Below are positions 1 to 11,032 of a stretch of DNA of 64,000 nt, one piece after another (position 1 is the stretch's first letter; each line of letters starts with the position of its first letter). Source of the DNA: Euphorbia lathyris (Eukaryota; Streptophyta; Magnoliopsida; Malpighiales; Euphorbiaceae); assembly GCF_963576675.1 (NCBI RefSeq), contig NC_088916.1, positions 5,161,001-5,225,000 of the forward strand. Reading direction: 5' to 3'. The notes below the pieces were generated by a model that saw only the letters and a list, made by a program, of their open reading frames with translations, searched no databases and was not told the origin of the DNA. The position numbers and the translations under genes are program-made.

Positions 1-115
1 TATTTATTACGTCATCCGGTTCGACTAATCCGAGCCATCCAGTCCGACCAAATGATCCGTAACTCAGTTATAAATCCGATTTGATGTCTGATCCGGTTCT
101 GATAACATTGGTTTT
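1..115 (-). repeat. Truncated interspersed repeat
   Basis: This stretch is rich in variants of 'ccggttcgac' and ends in 'tctgataacattgg'. Read on the other strand it resembles 53670-53790, which runs from 'aatgttatcagaaccg' to 'accggatgacgtaataaat'. It is therefore one end of a dispersed repeat cut by the window edge. No coding potential is visible. Confidence 0.55.
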
Positions 116-174
116 TTCTTTAGTGTGATTACAGTTTTCCCGCTCACAAATGATTCCAATTCAAACGCAATTCA

Positions 175-192
175 CCACGTCATCGATCTCCA
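175..192 (+). promoter_or_regulatory. Histone promoter Type I-like element (distal)
   Basis: CCACGTCATCGATC matches the first 14 positions of the plant histone Type I element (CCACGTCANCGATCCGCG), which joins a CCACGTCA hexamer to an octamer. The octamer half is degenerate here. It lies about 290 bp upstream of the H3 start codon. The role is inferred from motif and position. Confidence 0.55.
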
Positions 193-280
193 TCTATTTA
201 TGGTATTCAACCTTGGCCGTAGATCATACCAAAGGAACGGTCAGGATTAATTATCTCCACCTCTCTGCTTTCATACCCCA

Positions 281-298
281 CCACGTCATCAATCCGCG
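281..298 (+). promoter_or_regulatory. Histone promoter Type I element (proximal)
   Basis: CCACGTCATCAATCCGCG differs from the plant histone Type I consensus CCACGTCANCGATCCGCG by one base. In known plant H3 and H4 promoters this element drives meristem and S-phase expression. It lies about 70 bp upstream of a TATA box, the usual spacing. It supports a replication-dependent H3.1-type gene. Confidence 0.75.
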
Positions 299-365
299 TC
301 CTACCCCGCTACCCGCCGTAGATAAAGTCTTAGTAACCAATGGCTATGATCTATCCTCTCTTTCC

Positions 366-373
366 TATAAAAC
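366..373 (+). promoter_or_regulatory. TATA box of the H3 gene
   Basis: TATAAAAC lies 92 bp upstream of the H3 ATG, preceded by a pyrimidine-rich run. This predicts a transcription start near 395-400 and a short intronless 5' leader. Confidence 0.65.
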
Positions 374-425
374 AAACCATTTCATCTGCAAATATCGCAC
401 CATCAACCGAAACTATCGGTCATAA

Positions 426-875
<450 letters not shown>

Positions 876-1274
876 AGATAAGTCGAGATGAGTAGTTTCG
901 TTTGTTGATTCTGACTAGTGTTATATATTTTATTTCGATCGTAGATTAAAACACAATAGGTTATTAGTAGCATGATTCTAATATCATCGATGATCTAGTG
1001 CTGTGAGTTGAATCAACCTGGTTGTTTGTTTCTCAATTACTTAATTGCAGTCTAAGAAATTGATTAGTTTGTTCAATTGACAGTTTCTTCGTACTTTGGC
1101 TCTAATCTTTCTTCATACTTCTTTATACTGATTATCTCTGTATACAAGTACACTGGAAACGATTGAGATTTTATGTTCTTTGATGTTATATTTTGACATG
1201 GGTGAAATATATGAGAATTCGGGTATTTATTCATAGATGAAGAAGTTGAAGATCTAGAATGTTTTTTAATTGAT
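876..1274. other. 3' flank of H3, no further gene seen
   Basis: AT-rich sequence following the H3 stop codon. It probably holds the polyadenylation region of the H3 transcript. I see no other gene or repeat that I can name here. Confidence 0.5.
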
Positions 1275-1753
1275 TTATAGAAGTGTTTTGTTCAGATCCA
1301 AAACCAGATGTTCCTTAATGTTGAGGTAAATAACAGAGTTTCTTTTGGAGTGTTAAGCAATCGACTAGGGTTGCAGGCAGATGTTGGAGCAACTGCTGAT
1401 TTTTTTGAACCTGTAATTGTTTGAGGACCAAAATTAAGGGCAGAAAAAACACATAATGCCTCTATAGAACTTGTTAATGGCAAAGCTTTTGCAGTGTGAT
1501 TGTGGAATCTGCTGATGCCTCTGTTTTGGTTTGTCTTATTTTCAATGATTACAGCTCTATTGGATATCCCTGGCTTATCAAGGAGAAATCAATTGTAGGG
1601 AAGCGTAATCGAGTGGCTATTGACAATGGCCCTTCCTTTGGCAGGGTATTTGTGCCTGATTTCGTAAGTGCATTGGCCTACAAATTGAAGAACACCACAG
1701 CTATGAGAAAAATGAACCTCTGAGGGTCAATGTACTTATCAAGCACATTCAGG
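1275..1753 (+). pseudogene. Unidentified exon-like gene fragment, broken
   Basis: The plus strand reads as protein-like sequence across this stretch, but with in-frame stops and frame changes. One frame contains LGLQADVGATADFFEPVIV followed by a stop and GPKLRAEKTHNASIELVNGK. After a frame change, an open stretch at 1496-1723 contains VAIDNGPSFGRVFVPDFVSA. The segment starts after an AG-ending pyrimidine stretch and ends near 1753 at CAG/GTAAAG, like a splice donor. That suggests a piece of an intron-containing gene rather than a processed copy. I do not recognise the family and assign no function. Confidence 0.45.
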
Positions 1754-1977
1754 TAAAGAACATTGTTTATAAACAATTTCTCATTGTGTTCACTTCATGC
1801 CTCAGGTTGTTCCAACGTTGCTTGGAACATGAATTAGTAAATACTTACTGGGGAGTAGTTTTTTTATACCGGAGATTCATGGTTCAGCTGTAAGTAACTG
1901 TCTCACTGAAAATCATGGGTAAGTATAGAGTCAGTGGTGAATACATGATTCTTTGTTGGGGGCTGATTTTACACATG

Positions 1978-1978
<1 letters not shown>

Positions 1979-2015
<37 letters not shown>
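1979..2015. repeat. (TA)n microsatellite
   Basis: An uninterrupted run of alternating T and A of about 37 bases. Confidence 0.95.
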
Positions 2016-2018
<3 letters not shown>

Positions 2019-2704
2019 CTAAATTGGTGTTTAATAGAAAAATTCAGATTTAGATAGGGCCTAGTAGGACAAAAAAAAATTAAAAATTTAGATTTAAGAA
2101 AAGTTTAATAGAAAAAAACTTAGAAATTTGAATTTAATGAGAGGCAAAAAAAAAAAATTGGAGTCAACAGGTAAATAAAAAATTGAAATTTTGGATTTAG
2201 AGAGGACATGTGCCATTTTTGGGTGCTAATATAACACATGATCTAAATTTATTGGAAACAGTAGGTCGGAATCACTACAACCTTATTTTTTGTGGAGACA
2301 AGGAGGTCGAAACTACTTGTAGTCATGGTGGTTTCGACGGTCGAAGGAGCCAGACCCCTGTCTCCGCCCCTGTGTAGAGTTATGAAAATTGAATGCATTC
2401 CCTATATTTGTTCTCGATTATTGATAAATACATTGTTTCATAACATGTTATCAGAGTTTCTACAACCAAACAGTTGAGGCTTTGAGTCCTAGCAACTTCA
2501 TTAATTTGTGGAATAAAAAACATATAGTGAAATGAGCTTGAAGCTCAAGGGGTATTTACGTATTAAGATGTGTTAGAGATTAATATATGATCTATGATTG
2601 AGTTTTAATTATCAGCTCGAGCTTTTAGTTCAAACATTCTATGATAGATCTATTTGCTACAAACTTAAGTAAGACATCTTTCCTTGCAATGGATAGAAAC
2701 CTAA
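2016..2704. other. Intergenic, no gene seen
   Basis: AT-rich sequence with poly-A runs. The part near 2330-2372 ('agccagacccctgtctccg') resembles text seen inverted near 54985. It is probably an old repeat fragment. Confidence 0.4.
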
Positions 2705-3350
2705 GGGTCCGTTTGGTATGCCGTAATGCAATGTAATGTAATCAAGGTCGTAATGTGATCAAAGTTGTAATGTAATGGAATGGAATAATGATTCTATTAT
2801 CATGTTTGGTTGATAATTATGATGCAATGTAATAACTATTACAATATTTGTATTTTCCTAATTAAATGCGATCATAAAATTTTATTTACATAATTAAAAT
2901 CAACGAAAAATGTGAAAAATCGAATCGAAATCAAATACAAAATTAGATTAACCGAAATTAATAAATTAGTATATAGTTTTTTGCTTTTTCATATTTTTTT
3001 ACATTTTTCTCGTTTCTTTGAATTTCCATTTTCAATATTTTTCACCATTTTTCTATTTTTTCATTTTTTTGGTTTTTCATTTTTTTTCATTTTTCGCATT
3101 TTTTCGGTTTTTCATTTTTCTCGTTTTCAATTTTCATGTTTTTCTACTTGTTGCGTTTTTGACAAGAATGAGAAGTGAGATTTGAGAAATGAGAGACTAG
3201 ATGACAATATAATTAGAATTCAATGTAATGGCCATATGCAACCAAACATGGTAATTAGCCTTCAATGTAATGGTCATTCCGTTACGAAGATCATTACATC
3301 TTACTAAACGGCATCTAAAAGTAATTATATCTTACTAAACGGCATCTAAA
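2705..3350. mobile_element. MITE with GTCCGTTTGGTA-type ends
   Basis: The left end begins GGGTCCGTTTGGTATGCCG and is followed by several copies of 'gtaatg'. The right end, read in reverse, gives AGATGCCGTTTAGTAAGATG followed by 'taatg' repeats. The two halves are inverted relatives, so this is a small non-autonomous DNA transposon. The last 30 bp or so of the right end is duplicated in tandem (3297-3350). The middle is a T-rich stretch with an open frame that I consider non-coding. A hAT-like origin is a guess from the terminal sequence. Confidence 0.6.
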
Positions 3351-4850
3351 AGTCTAATTACTGAATATCTCATTCAATGGCTCTTTATGATAACCAAAAA
3401 GTTGATTTTTTAGACCGATCTATTAACGAAGAAAGTCCAAAATAAGGACCAGTATCAAATGGGTAATGAACGCTCAAAGTAGAATAATGGAAAGTTCAAC
3501 ATCCTTCTAGCTTGACTCCTTGATTCCTAAGCAAAAAGGATATTAGAGATTCTTCTACTTTCCTTCTCAGCAACACTAAAAAATAAGAAACTATCTCGGA
3601 AAAAAAATGAAACACTAGGAGCATTAGAACAAATCTTACAACTAGAGATAAATCCATGATATAAAATGTAAATATTGGTTGCGAAAACAAGGAATCCTAT
3701 CAATAATATTCAATTCAGTTCAGTCGTGTAATCCTTATTGATGTTGATAACATGCTCCACTTTAAAAAAATGTTCATAGATTCTTGAATGGACCACCATA
3801 TTATATATGTGTTTTTTTAATAATCTCGTCACTGCTTATGATATAGAGACCCTAAACATATTTCAATTTATTGATCTAGCACTGGAGTGATAAGCAATAG
3901 CCCTAGTAAGTTGTCATTGGTATCAACGATGCCATGATTTCTAACCGGGATAGTTGTAGTACTAGGAATATATGAAATCAGTTTAAAAATAGATTGAGGT
4001 ATGTAATTATTCATTTGAGTCATATCGCGAGATTCGATCCATGCTTATCGCATCACTTGATGTCTTTCAATCTGTGATGTATGCTTGGTAAACTGTATCT
4101 AATCTATCTGAGATGAAATGAACAAACTGTTAAAGAGGGGCAAATGTACGACGTTCTTTCTCTGTTGCTTAAGTCAGTGATGTTACTGGTAGTAAGTTTA
4201 TAATTAGAAAGCAACATAATGTGAAAGTTGGTATGTACATTGTGCTTCTTTGAGATGACTATTTATAGAAATGAGTGGAAGATACCCTACCGATGATTAG
4301 GTGTCTATGTGCAATGCTTGATTAGCTCATGTATCTACACACTTTTGTTACCATCTCCCTTTTTCGTTTACTATGCTTTCTAGAGATTATGAGTGCAAAT
4401 CCGCTCATATGTGATTAGGACATGTATTCTTGACAATTATGCTTTTCGGATAAGCCTTCTTATTAGTCTAGATGTCTGGTTACTTTCAGCTTCTTTATTT
4501 GGTATGACATCACTTACCATTGTCCTTACAAGTTGAACATGGGACGAAACACGTGTCAACTTGGCTCTTAAAGACTGAAACTGTCCTTGAGATGAAAGCC
4601 TTGGTAAGAAACAAACATAACGAAAGTGTTTGGTTGGGTTAAAAAGGACTAAGAAATAAGAATCGAAATGAGTTATTCCCATTTTTAACATTTGGCTATC
4701 CAAATTAATTATTCTTTAACCATTGTTAATCAAATTTAATTCGCTTAAAATTAAATTGAAAAAAAAAGTTTTTTTTCTTCACCCTCATGTACATGGTAAC
4801 GTGTTTGTTAGTTTAGTTTTTTTTTTCTCATGATTATTTATTTCATTCGG
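3351..4850. other. Gene-poor interval with old repeat debris
   Basis: No credible gene is visible. The part at about 4225-4350 ('gagatgactatttatag', 'gcaatgcttgattagc') resembles 34750-34870, so it probably derives from the same decayed element. The small minus-strand open frame near 4437-4703 has no recognisable motif and is left out as a gene. Confidence 0.4.
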
Positions 4851-4852
4851 AT

Positions 4853-5360
4853 AAGGTATAAAAATACGTTTAATGTTTACAGTGAGGAGCAATTTTACGC
4901 CTAACGCTTAAAATGATGCAATTTTACATTGGCAGTTAAGAATAATTTTCTAAAATTGGCAAGTTGGGTCAATTTTAGACATTATTATAAAACAAAGATA
5001 TTTTGTCGCTTATTCAGCATTAATATAATATCAATTCATAAAAAAAAAAGATTTTACATTTTTTGTGATTTAATAATAAAATTGAAGATTAATATTTATA
5101 AATTGCCGAACTAATTTGAATTTTTTTTATCCAACTCATACAATAGATAATATATATTTTTAATATTTGTTAACGTCTAATTATATGTTTATGATCCATT
5201 GCTAAAGAGTGACAAAAATGATTAATATCTGAAGTATATATGATAAAATCCATGACTGAGAAGATAATTTGATAAATTATTTCTCAAATTGTTCGAACTT
5301 GACAAGGTTAGAGGTAAAATTACCCTTGATCGTAAACGTTAATAAGAGTATTTTTGCATT
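4853..5360. mobile_element. Long-TIR MULE-like MITE, family A copy 1
   Basis: The left half reads 'gaggagcaattttacgcc' and 'aaaatgatgcaattttac'. The right half carries the inverted versions ('gaggtaaaattaccc' and 'agagtatttttgc'). Other copies are at 8137-8655, 38525-38985 (left half only), 43165-44293 and 48186-48757. The best-preserved copy has a 9-bp target duplication, so this is probably a Mutator-like non-autonomous family. This copy is diverged and its borders are approximate. Confidence 0.65.
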
Positions 5361-5810
5361 TTATTTTTTTAGACTCTATGTTTTATTTATTAATTAGTTT
5401 TTTTTAATATATAAGTTATTTCTATTTTCTATTTGAAAGCACAAGGTTTATAATAATATTGTAAACGTCTATTTTGTTTATTATTAATATTTTTTATATT
5501 TTACTTACCTATTAAATATATCATTATTATTTCATAAAAAATATATCATTATTATTAATTGATAAATTTAGTTTTCTCTTATTTCGATTTTAGAAATAAA
5601 ATCTGAACCAAACACTTTTAGAAATAATTGAATTCGATTCCAGAATAAATAAAACAAAAGAAACAATTTGTTATTTCGATTCTAATTTCGTGGCATTCCA
5701 ATTATAATTGTGATTACGAAATTTGAACCAACACCTTCTTAAGAGAAATATAATCACAAATAAAACAGAAATGAATCTCTAAATGCATACTTCCCGAATG
5801 AAAATTATCT
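5361..5810. other. AT-rich interval, no gene seen
   Basis: Very AT-rich sequence with short repeats. No gene, RNA or clear repeat boundary is visible. Confidence 0.4.
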
Positions 5811-6790
5811 AACCATGAATTGTTTGTAAGTAAATCGTTAATTATAGGTTCAATAGGCACTCAACCCCCTAAACTTGTAATTTTTTTCACCTAGCCCCCT
5901 CAACTTAGGGGACAACCTCTCAACCCCCTCGATTCTCCAAAAACATCACATACAACCCCTTACACCCCTATGTTCGGTCAAAATATTGACCCGTGTAGAA
6001 ACGCGCTTAACTGTTGACCACACCAATGCCACATGTCATTTTTTATTAAATTTTTCCATTGAGACCCCTGCTCGGCGAGCAAGCCCAATTGTGCTCGGCG
6101 AGCAACTACCAGAGATGGATTTCGATCAGAATTCTTATGCCAGAATGGAAAATTTTAATAAAAAAATGACACGTGACATTGGTGTGGTCAACAGTGAAGC
6201 GCATTTTCTACACGGGTCAATATTTTGACCGAACATAGGGGTGTAAGGGGTTGTATGTGATGTTTTTGGAGAGTTGATGTGGTTGAGAGGTTGTCCCCTA
6301 AGTTGAGGGGGCCAGGTGAAAAAAAGTTACAAGTTTAGGGGGTTGAATGCCTATTAAGCCTTAATTATATTTGTGAAGTTTGCCCGCAAATAACTCTTTA
6401 ATTGTGTACATAAACAAGCTCACAAGCAAAGTTCGTGAAAAAATAAACAAAATGCTTACAAATAGTTCGTCTATTACTCATTTATTATGTTTGTGAACGA
6501 ACTCATCTAATAGTAAATGAAATAATATTAAGTTTAAATATTTCTGAACTAACACAAAACTATATAGTTTTCTACAAAACTAAAATTTGTTCATAAATGT
6601 TCTAATCGAGCCAGCTCACGAGCTTTCGAACCGAGTTTTGGCTTGTTCAAGCTCGGCTCGTTTACGAACCGAGCCAGTAAATCGTGTTCACGAGCGGTTC
6701 ATTTACAAATCGAATCGAGTCGAGCCGAGATTTTATCGAGCCGACTGCCGAGCTGCTCATGAGCAGCTCAACTCATTTACAGCCCTACCA
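5811..6790. repeat. Dispersed repeat, 'gagccgagct' family, split by an insertion
   Basis: The flanks of the element at 5847-6360, joined together, match 45595-46060 closely. Shared text includes 'tgaattgtttg', 'acaaacaagctcac'-like stretches and the ending rich in 'gagctcggctcg'. The copy at 45 kb lacks the insertion. The family has no recognisable protein coding and its class is unknown. Confidence 0.7.
5847..6360. mobile_element. MULE-like element with 9-bp target duplication, nested
   Basis: The element starts GGTTCAATAGGCACTCAACC and ends with the inverted version of that sequence, finishing ATGCCTATTAAGCC. The terminal inverted repeats are over 100 bp. Flanking it on both sides is TTAATTATA (5838-5846 and 6361-6369), a perfect 9-bp duplication. 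The host repeat has an uninterrupted relative near 45.6 kb with only one copy of the target. The interior is itself partly inverted, including two copies of 'gctcggcgagca', and has no transposase. The length of 514 bp, long TIRs and 9-bp duplication indicate a non-autonomous Mutator-like element. Confidence 0.88.
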
Positions 6791-7009
6791 ATATTCTTCT
6801 TCCATCCACGAACAAGCAAACGCTCATTGATTCTTAGGACCCTAGGAAACCAAATTTAGCCCAAGATAAACAGTAAACCCATTAGTAAATTTAGGGGCAT
6901 TTATTTTGAAAGTTTGATTTTAAGAAATAGTAAAGGAAATATGAGGTTTTATATCTGTTGATGTTGTTTTTATTCCTTTTACTTTTTTAGTTTGTGTTTA
7001 CCTCTAAAG

Positions 7010-7240
7010 CTGTGTTCTTTTGATTGAAAAAACAGAAGTCAAATATAACCATTTAAAAATAGTAATAATTAAAATAAAAAACTCATAAAAATAATAATAG
7101 TTCTAATAATAATTATTATTATTATAAAAAATAATTATAATTATAATAAGTAATGATAAATTATTGAAGTGAACAGAATTGAATGCTACTAAACTGAACT
7201 GATTGATACTGAATTTTAAGTAACAAAGAACATGACATAA
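7010..7240. mobile_element. MITE, TGTTCTTTT...AAAGAACA family, copy 1
   Basis: It opens with 'tgttcttttgattgaaaa' and closes with 'gatactgaattttaagtaac' followed by 'aaagaaca', giving short inverted ends. The interior shares a long AT-rich core with 10590-10885 and, in inverted orientation, with 16975-17165. No coding sequence is present. Confidence 0.65.
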
Positions 7241-8136
7241 CTCCTCTAATCTTATTATCTAACCCCGTAAGATTTTCTATTCTCTTTCCCTTCTTTATTA
7301 CCTTTGAACCTCTATTCTGTTTATAAAATTTTACGTAAATATCCATTTTACTTTTTAAATTTTATTTTGATATATATATATATATATATATTTATTTTTT
7401 TTATTTTTTTTATTTTTAAATTAATTTCACTTTTGACTCTTATACTTATATATTTTCAAATTTTTTCTCAAAAAATATCTTTGATAAAATTTTACTTTTT
7501 AATTTTTGTTTTGATCCTTATACTTATTTATTTATATTTTTTATCTGTAAACTAATTTCACTTTTGATCCTTACACTTATTTATTTTTACTTTTTTACTC
7601 TGAAAAATAATTTTAACCAATTTTTTTTTATCATATTATTCAATTTTAATATTTTTTTAATTTTTAAAAATGATTATTTCCTTTTTAAAATAGAATATTT
7701 ATACATTTCATTTGATTAATTTTATTTCAGTTTCATCTGTTTCACTGTCTTTTAATTTTAATGGTTGAAGTAATTAGTTTTAATTCTTATATTTACATGT
7801 GATTAATTTATTAATACAGATACATGCATGTATAAAAATTATTATTAAAAACAAGAGAAATTTGCATAGAAATACAATTTTTAAAAATTATTTACAACTA
7901 TGTCAAATTATTATTTGAATTATGTCAAACTAAGAAAATCATTATTTTTAATATAATTTAAGGACTAGGATTTATAAGTTAGAAGTCTATGATATTTTTT
8001 TAGGATTAGAATTTATGAATTAAGATCTAAAATTTATAAATTACGATATAAAATCATACTTATTTTATGGTATATAAAAGATAATATTATATTTAGAATT
8101 AAGTTTTGTAATATGATATAATTATTATTTTTTATA
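7241..8136. other. Very AT-rich interval with (TA)n tract
   Basis: It contains a (TA)n run near 7371-7391 and T-rich sequence with repeated 'cacttttgatcc' and 'acttatttattt' phrases, suggesting old local duplication. The apparent open frame here is low-complexity and not credible as a gene. Confidence 0.5.
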
Positions 8137-8655
8137 GGGTTAAGGTGCAAAAATACCCCTAACGTTTTGGATCAGGAGCAATTTTACCTCTAACGTCTAA
8201 AATGATGCAATTTTACCCCTAACGTTGATAAATTGGGTCAAATTGAGAAATAATTTATCAAACTGTCTTCTCGGTCATGAATCTCGTCATCTACACTTCA
8301 CACGTGCGTCATTTTATCAGTAACAAATCACAAACATATATTGGAATGTGAAAAAAATAATAAAAAAATATACCGTCTTTTGTACGAATTAGATAAAAAA
8401 ATTCCAAAAATTCACCGAATTTATAAATATTAATCTCCAATTCTATTATTAAATTACAAAAAACATGAAATCCTTTTTTTAGAACGAATTGATATGCAAT
8501 TGGTGCAAAACAAGAAACAAAAATATCTGTATTTTATAATAGTGTCTGAAATTGACCCATATTATCAATGTTAGAGGTAAAATTGCACCATTTTAACCGT
8601 TAGGGGTAAAATTACTCCCGATCCAAAATGTTAAGGGTATTTTTGCGCCTTAACC
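8137..8655. mobile_element. Long-TIR MULE-like MITE, family A copy 2
   Basis: It begins GGGTTAAGGTGCAAAAATAC and ends with the inverted complement, 'tatttttgcgccttaacc'. The terminal inverted repeats are about 100 bp with repeated 'taacgtt' and 'gcaattttac' blocks. The flanks 'tttttata' on both sides are consistent with a 9-10 bp target duplication with one small change. No coding sequence is seen inside. Confidence 0.8.
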
Positions 8656-8686
8656 ATTTTTTTATACCTAATGAGATGATATTTGT

Positions 8687-10440
8687 AGCTAGACCTTTTC
8701 ATGGGGCTAGACTCAGGTGAGACTTAAGCAATAATATCTTCTGTCCATGCTCAACAAAGCCCACAACTTTTAAAGTATGTGTTTGGGTTGGGATGAGCTC
8801 GAGTAAAAAATACAAATCCCAAACCCAACTCAGTCCATCCACACTCTTTCAAAAAATAAAATCTATGGATAAATTGGATTTTTTTCCTATTATGCTAAAA
8901 AACCAACATTAGATAATGTGAATTACTTTACTTAGCCTAGGTTTCCCACACTTAGCCTATAGCAAAGACGGATATACCCTTTCATCAAATTTTTAAATTC
9001 TCTCAAAAAACCAAAACTCTCTAAAATCTAATCCGAACTAATTTGGTAAAGAAAAACATGGATCGGGGGAGGAGCGGCCGCGGGAAAGGACTCATGGTAC
9101 GTAATTTCGTTCGAAAATTTGTTTTATTTATAACTGTTCATAGTAAAATCGACTGTTTTAAAAAAAATGGATTTCTCGGCGTCGGGGCGTATGAGCATCA
9201 CACCTCTACCACAGAGGGGGCGTATGAACATCACGCCCCTACACAGATAGAGGCATATTGTTCATGGTGGAGGCGTGATGCTCATACGCCCCCACCACAG
9301 GTACGACGTATGAACAATACGTCTCTAACTGTGTAGATGCGTGATGTTCATACGCCTCACTATTAATTATTATTTTTTATTATTTTCGTAAAATTAGAGT
9401 TACAAATATTAGTTCGAATAATATTTTTTTTTGTAGAAATAATATGATTTGAAATATTAGTTGGAAACAATAGTTACAAATTTATGTTAGAGTTGTTAGT
9501 TTGAAATAGTGTTAGAGTTAGGGTTAAAAATATTAGTTAGAAATAATATTTAGTTAGACGAATAATATTTGTAGCCGGTTTCTAATTTTATAAAATAATA
9601 TGATTAATATGCGCAGGCGATCACACTCGTGCCCGCTGAGCAGGCTCCACCAATTAGGACTCGGCTGGATCAGATTATGGAGGAATAGAACCGAGTGAAT
9701 TGACTTATTGTAATTTTTTAATATTTAAAATTCTTTAACACTTACTGTTTTTTAACACATTTTAATACATATTTAGTACTTTATGTATATTTTTTTAATT
9801 ATAATGTTAATAATTATAATTAATTTTTTTTAAAAACACATTTTCACACGTAGGCGTGTGCAAAATACGCCTTACCTCGTAGTGAGGCGTATGGCTAATA
9901 TGCCTCACCACATGGTGAGGCGTATTGCTTGTATGTCTCACCATATGGTGAGGCATATTACCATACGCCACACCATGTGGTGAGGCGTATTTTGCACATG
10001 CTCGCGTTCCATAGAGAGAAAAAAAAATCATTTTTGCTTTCTCAAAATAATAAAGGGTAGTTTCGTCATTTTCCATAAGCTAAGGGTGGGAAACCATAAC
10101 TAAGTATAACAACACCCTCATGCTAAGCTTGCAGAGAGTTTTATAAGTTATTTAATGGTTTGAATATTTTTATGTTTAAAAAATATAAATTTTTTACTTT
10201 CGGAATATAAAATTTATTAAACTATAGAATTTGTTAAACTAAAATTATTATTAAAAATTCGGATAGAACCGAGTTGGACCTGAGTTTTGAGATAAATTTC
10301 AAACCCAACTCACTGTGTATTCGGGTCTAAGTGGGCTTGGACCGAACCTATTACGAAGTATATATATGTCCAAGCCAAGTCTTTAAAGACTGGACCTGGA
10401 TGGATTGGACGGACAACAGGCTTTTGAACAAGTTTATTTA
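8687..10440. repeat. GC-richer dispersed repeat interrupted by another element
   Basis: The left part (8687-8870: 'catggggctagactc') and right part (10256-10440: 'agtgggcttggaccgaacc') belong to the repeats that contain 'cgggcttggac'-like text, as at 49009-49399 and 51605-52043. They seem to be two halves separated by the element at 8920-10117. Borders are uncertain. Confidence 0.4.
8920..10117. mobile_element. TIR element packed with short palindromes
   Basis: The ends are inverted relatives: 'aggtttcccacacttagcc' on the left and, reversed, 'ggtttcccacccttagc' on the right. Two interior blocks (9175-9360 and 9845-10000) are built of 15-20 bp words such as 'gaggcgtatg', 'catcacgcc' and 'caccatatggtgagg' in both orientations. 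A short exon-like stretch at 9613-9690, after 'gcgcag', reads ITLVPAEQAPPIRTRLDQIM before a stop and may be a relic of a coding element. A related right end lies at 56490-56665. A small open frame at 9043-9336 crosses the palindromes and is not convincing. Confidence 0.6.
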
Positions 10441-10589
10441 TAACCTCTCAAATACCAAAATATCCTGAACTCCCCACAACTAGTTTTAATGCATTCAATG
10501 ACTTTTCTTTTTTCTTAAACTTTTTCAATAACTTCATGATTTTATAGTTGTGTTCCGACCTTACAACTCATTTCTTCATGCATGTATGA

Positions 10590-10885
10590 AGTTAGGCTCT
10601 GTTCTTTTTTACTGAAAAAAACTGAACTGAATTGAATGCTACTGAATTGAATTGAACTAAAATCTAGTGAAACTCAAATAATAATATAATTCTTTAAAAA
10701 TAGCAATAATTAAAATAAAAGGCTTATAAAAATAATAATGGTACTAATAATAATAATAAATAATTATAAAAAATAATTATAATTATAATAAGTAATAATA
10801 AATTACTGAACTGAACTGAATGCTACTGAACTGAACTGATTGATACTGAAATTAAGTAACAAAAAACAAGGTCTTAGTAGAAAAC
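10590..10885. mobile_element. MITE, TGTTCTTTT...AAAGAACA family, copy 2
   Basis: It opens 'ggctctgttcttttttactg' and ends 'gatactgaaattaagtaac'. It shares the AT core with the copies at 7010 and 16975 and holds several 'actgaactgaa' repeats near both ends. No coding sequence is seen. Confidence 0.65.
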
Positions 10886-11032
10886 AAATCTTAGAATTTG
10901 AATCTTATAATTGATAGCCTCGAGTGATTAAAAAATATAAAATTGTAGGACATGCTTGGTTTTTCCATTTTATTGATCAACGGATTATTTATAATTGTAT
11001 TAATAATATAATAAATATTTTAATTAATTTTA

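Noticed and set aside
2912..3178. 88-codon phenylalanine-rich open frame
   Set aside because: Produced by T-rich sequence inside a MITE; no protein-like composition.
9043..9336. 97-codon open frame starting MVKKNMDRGRSGRGKG
   Set aside because: It crosses the palindrome cluster (repeating GAYEHH words) within a transposable element; no domain and no splice context.
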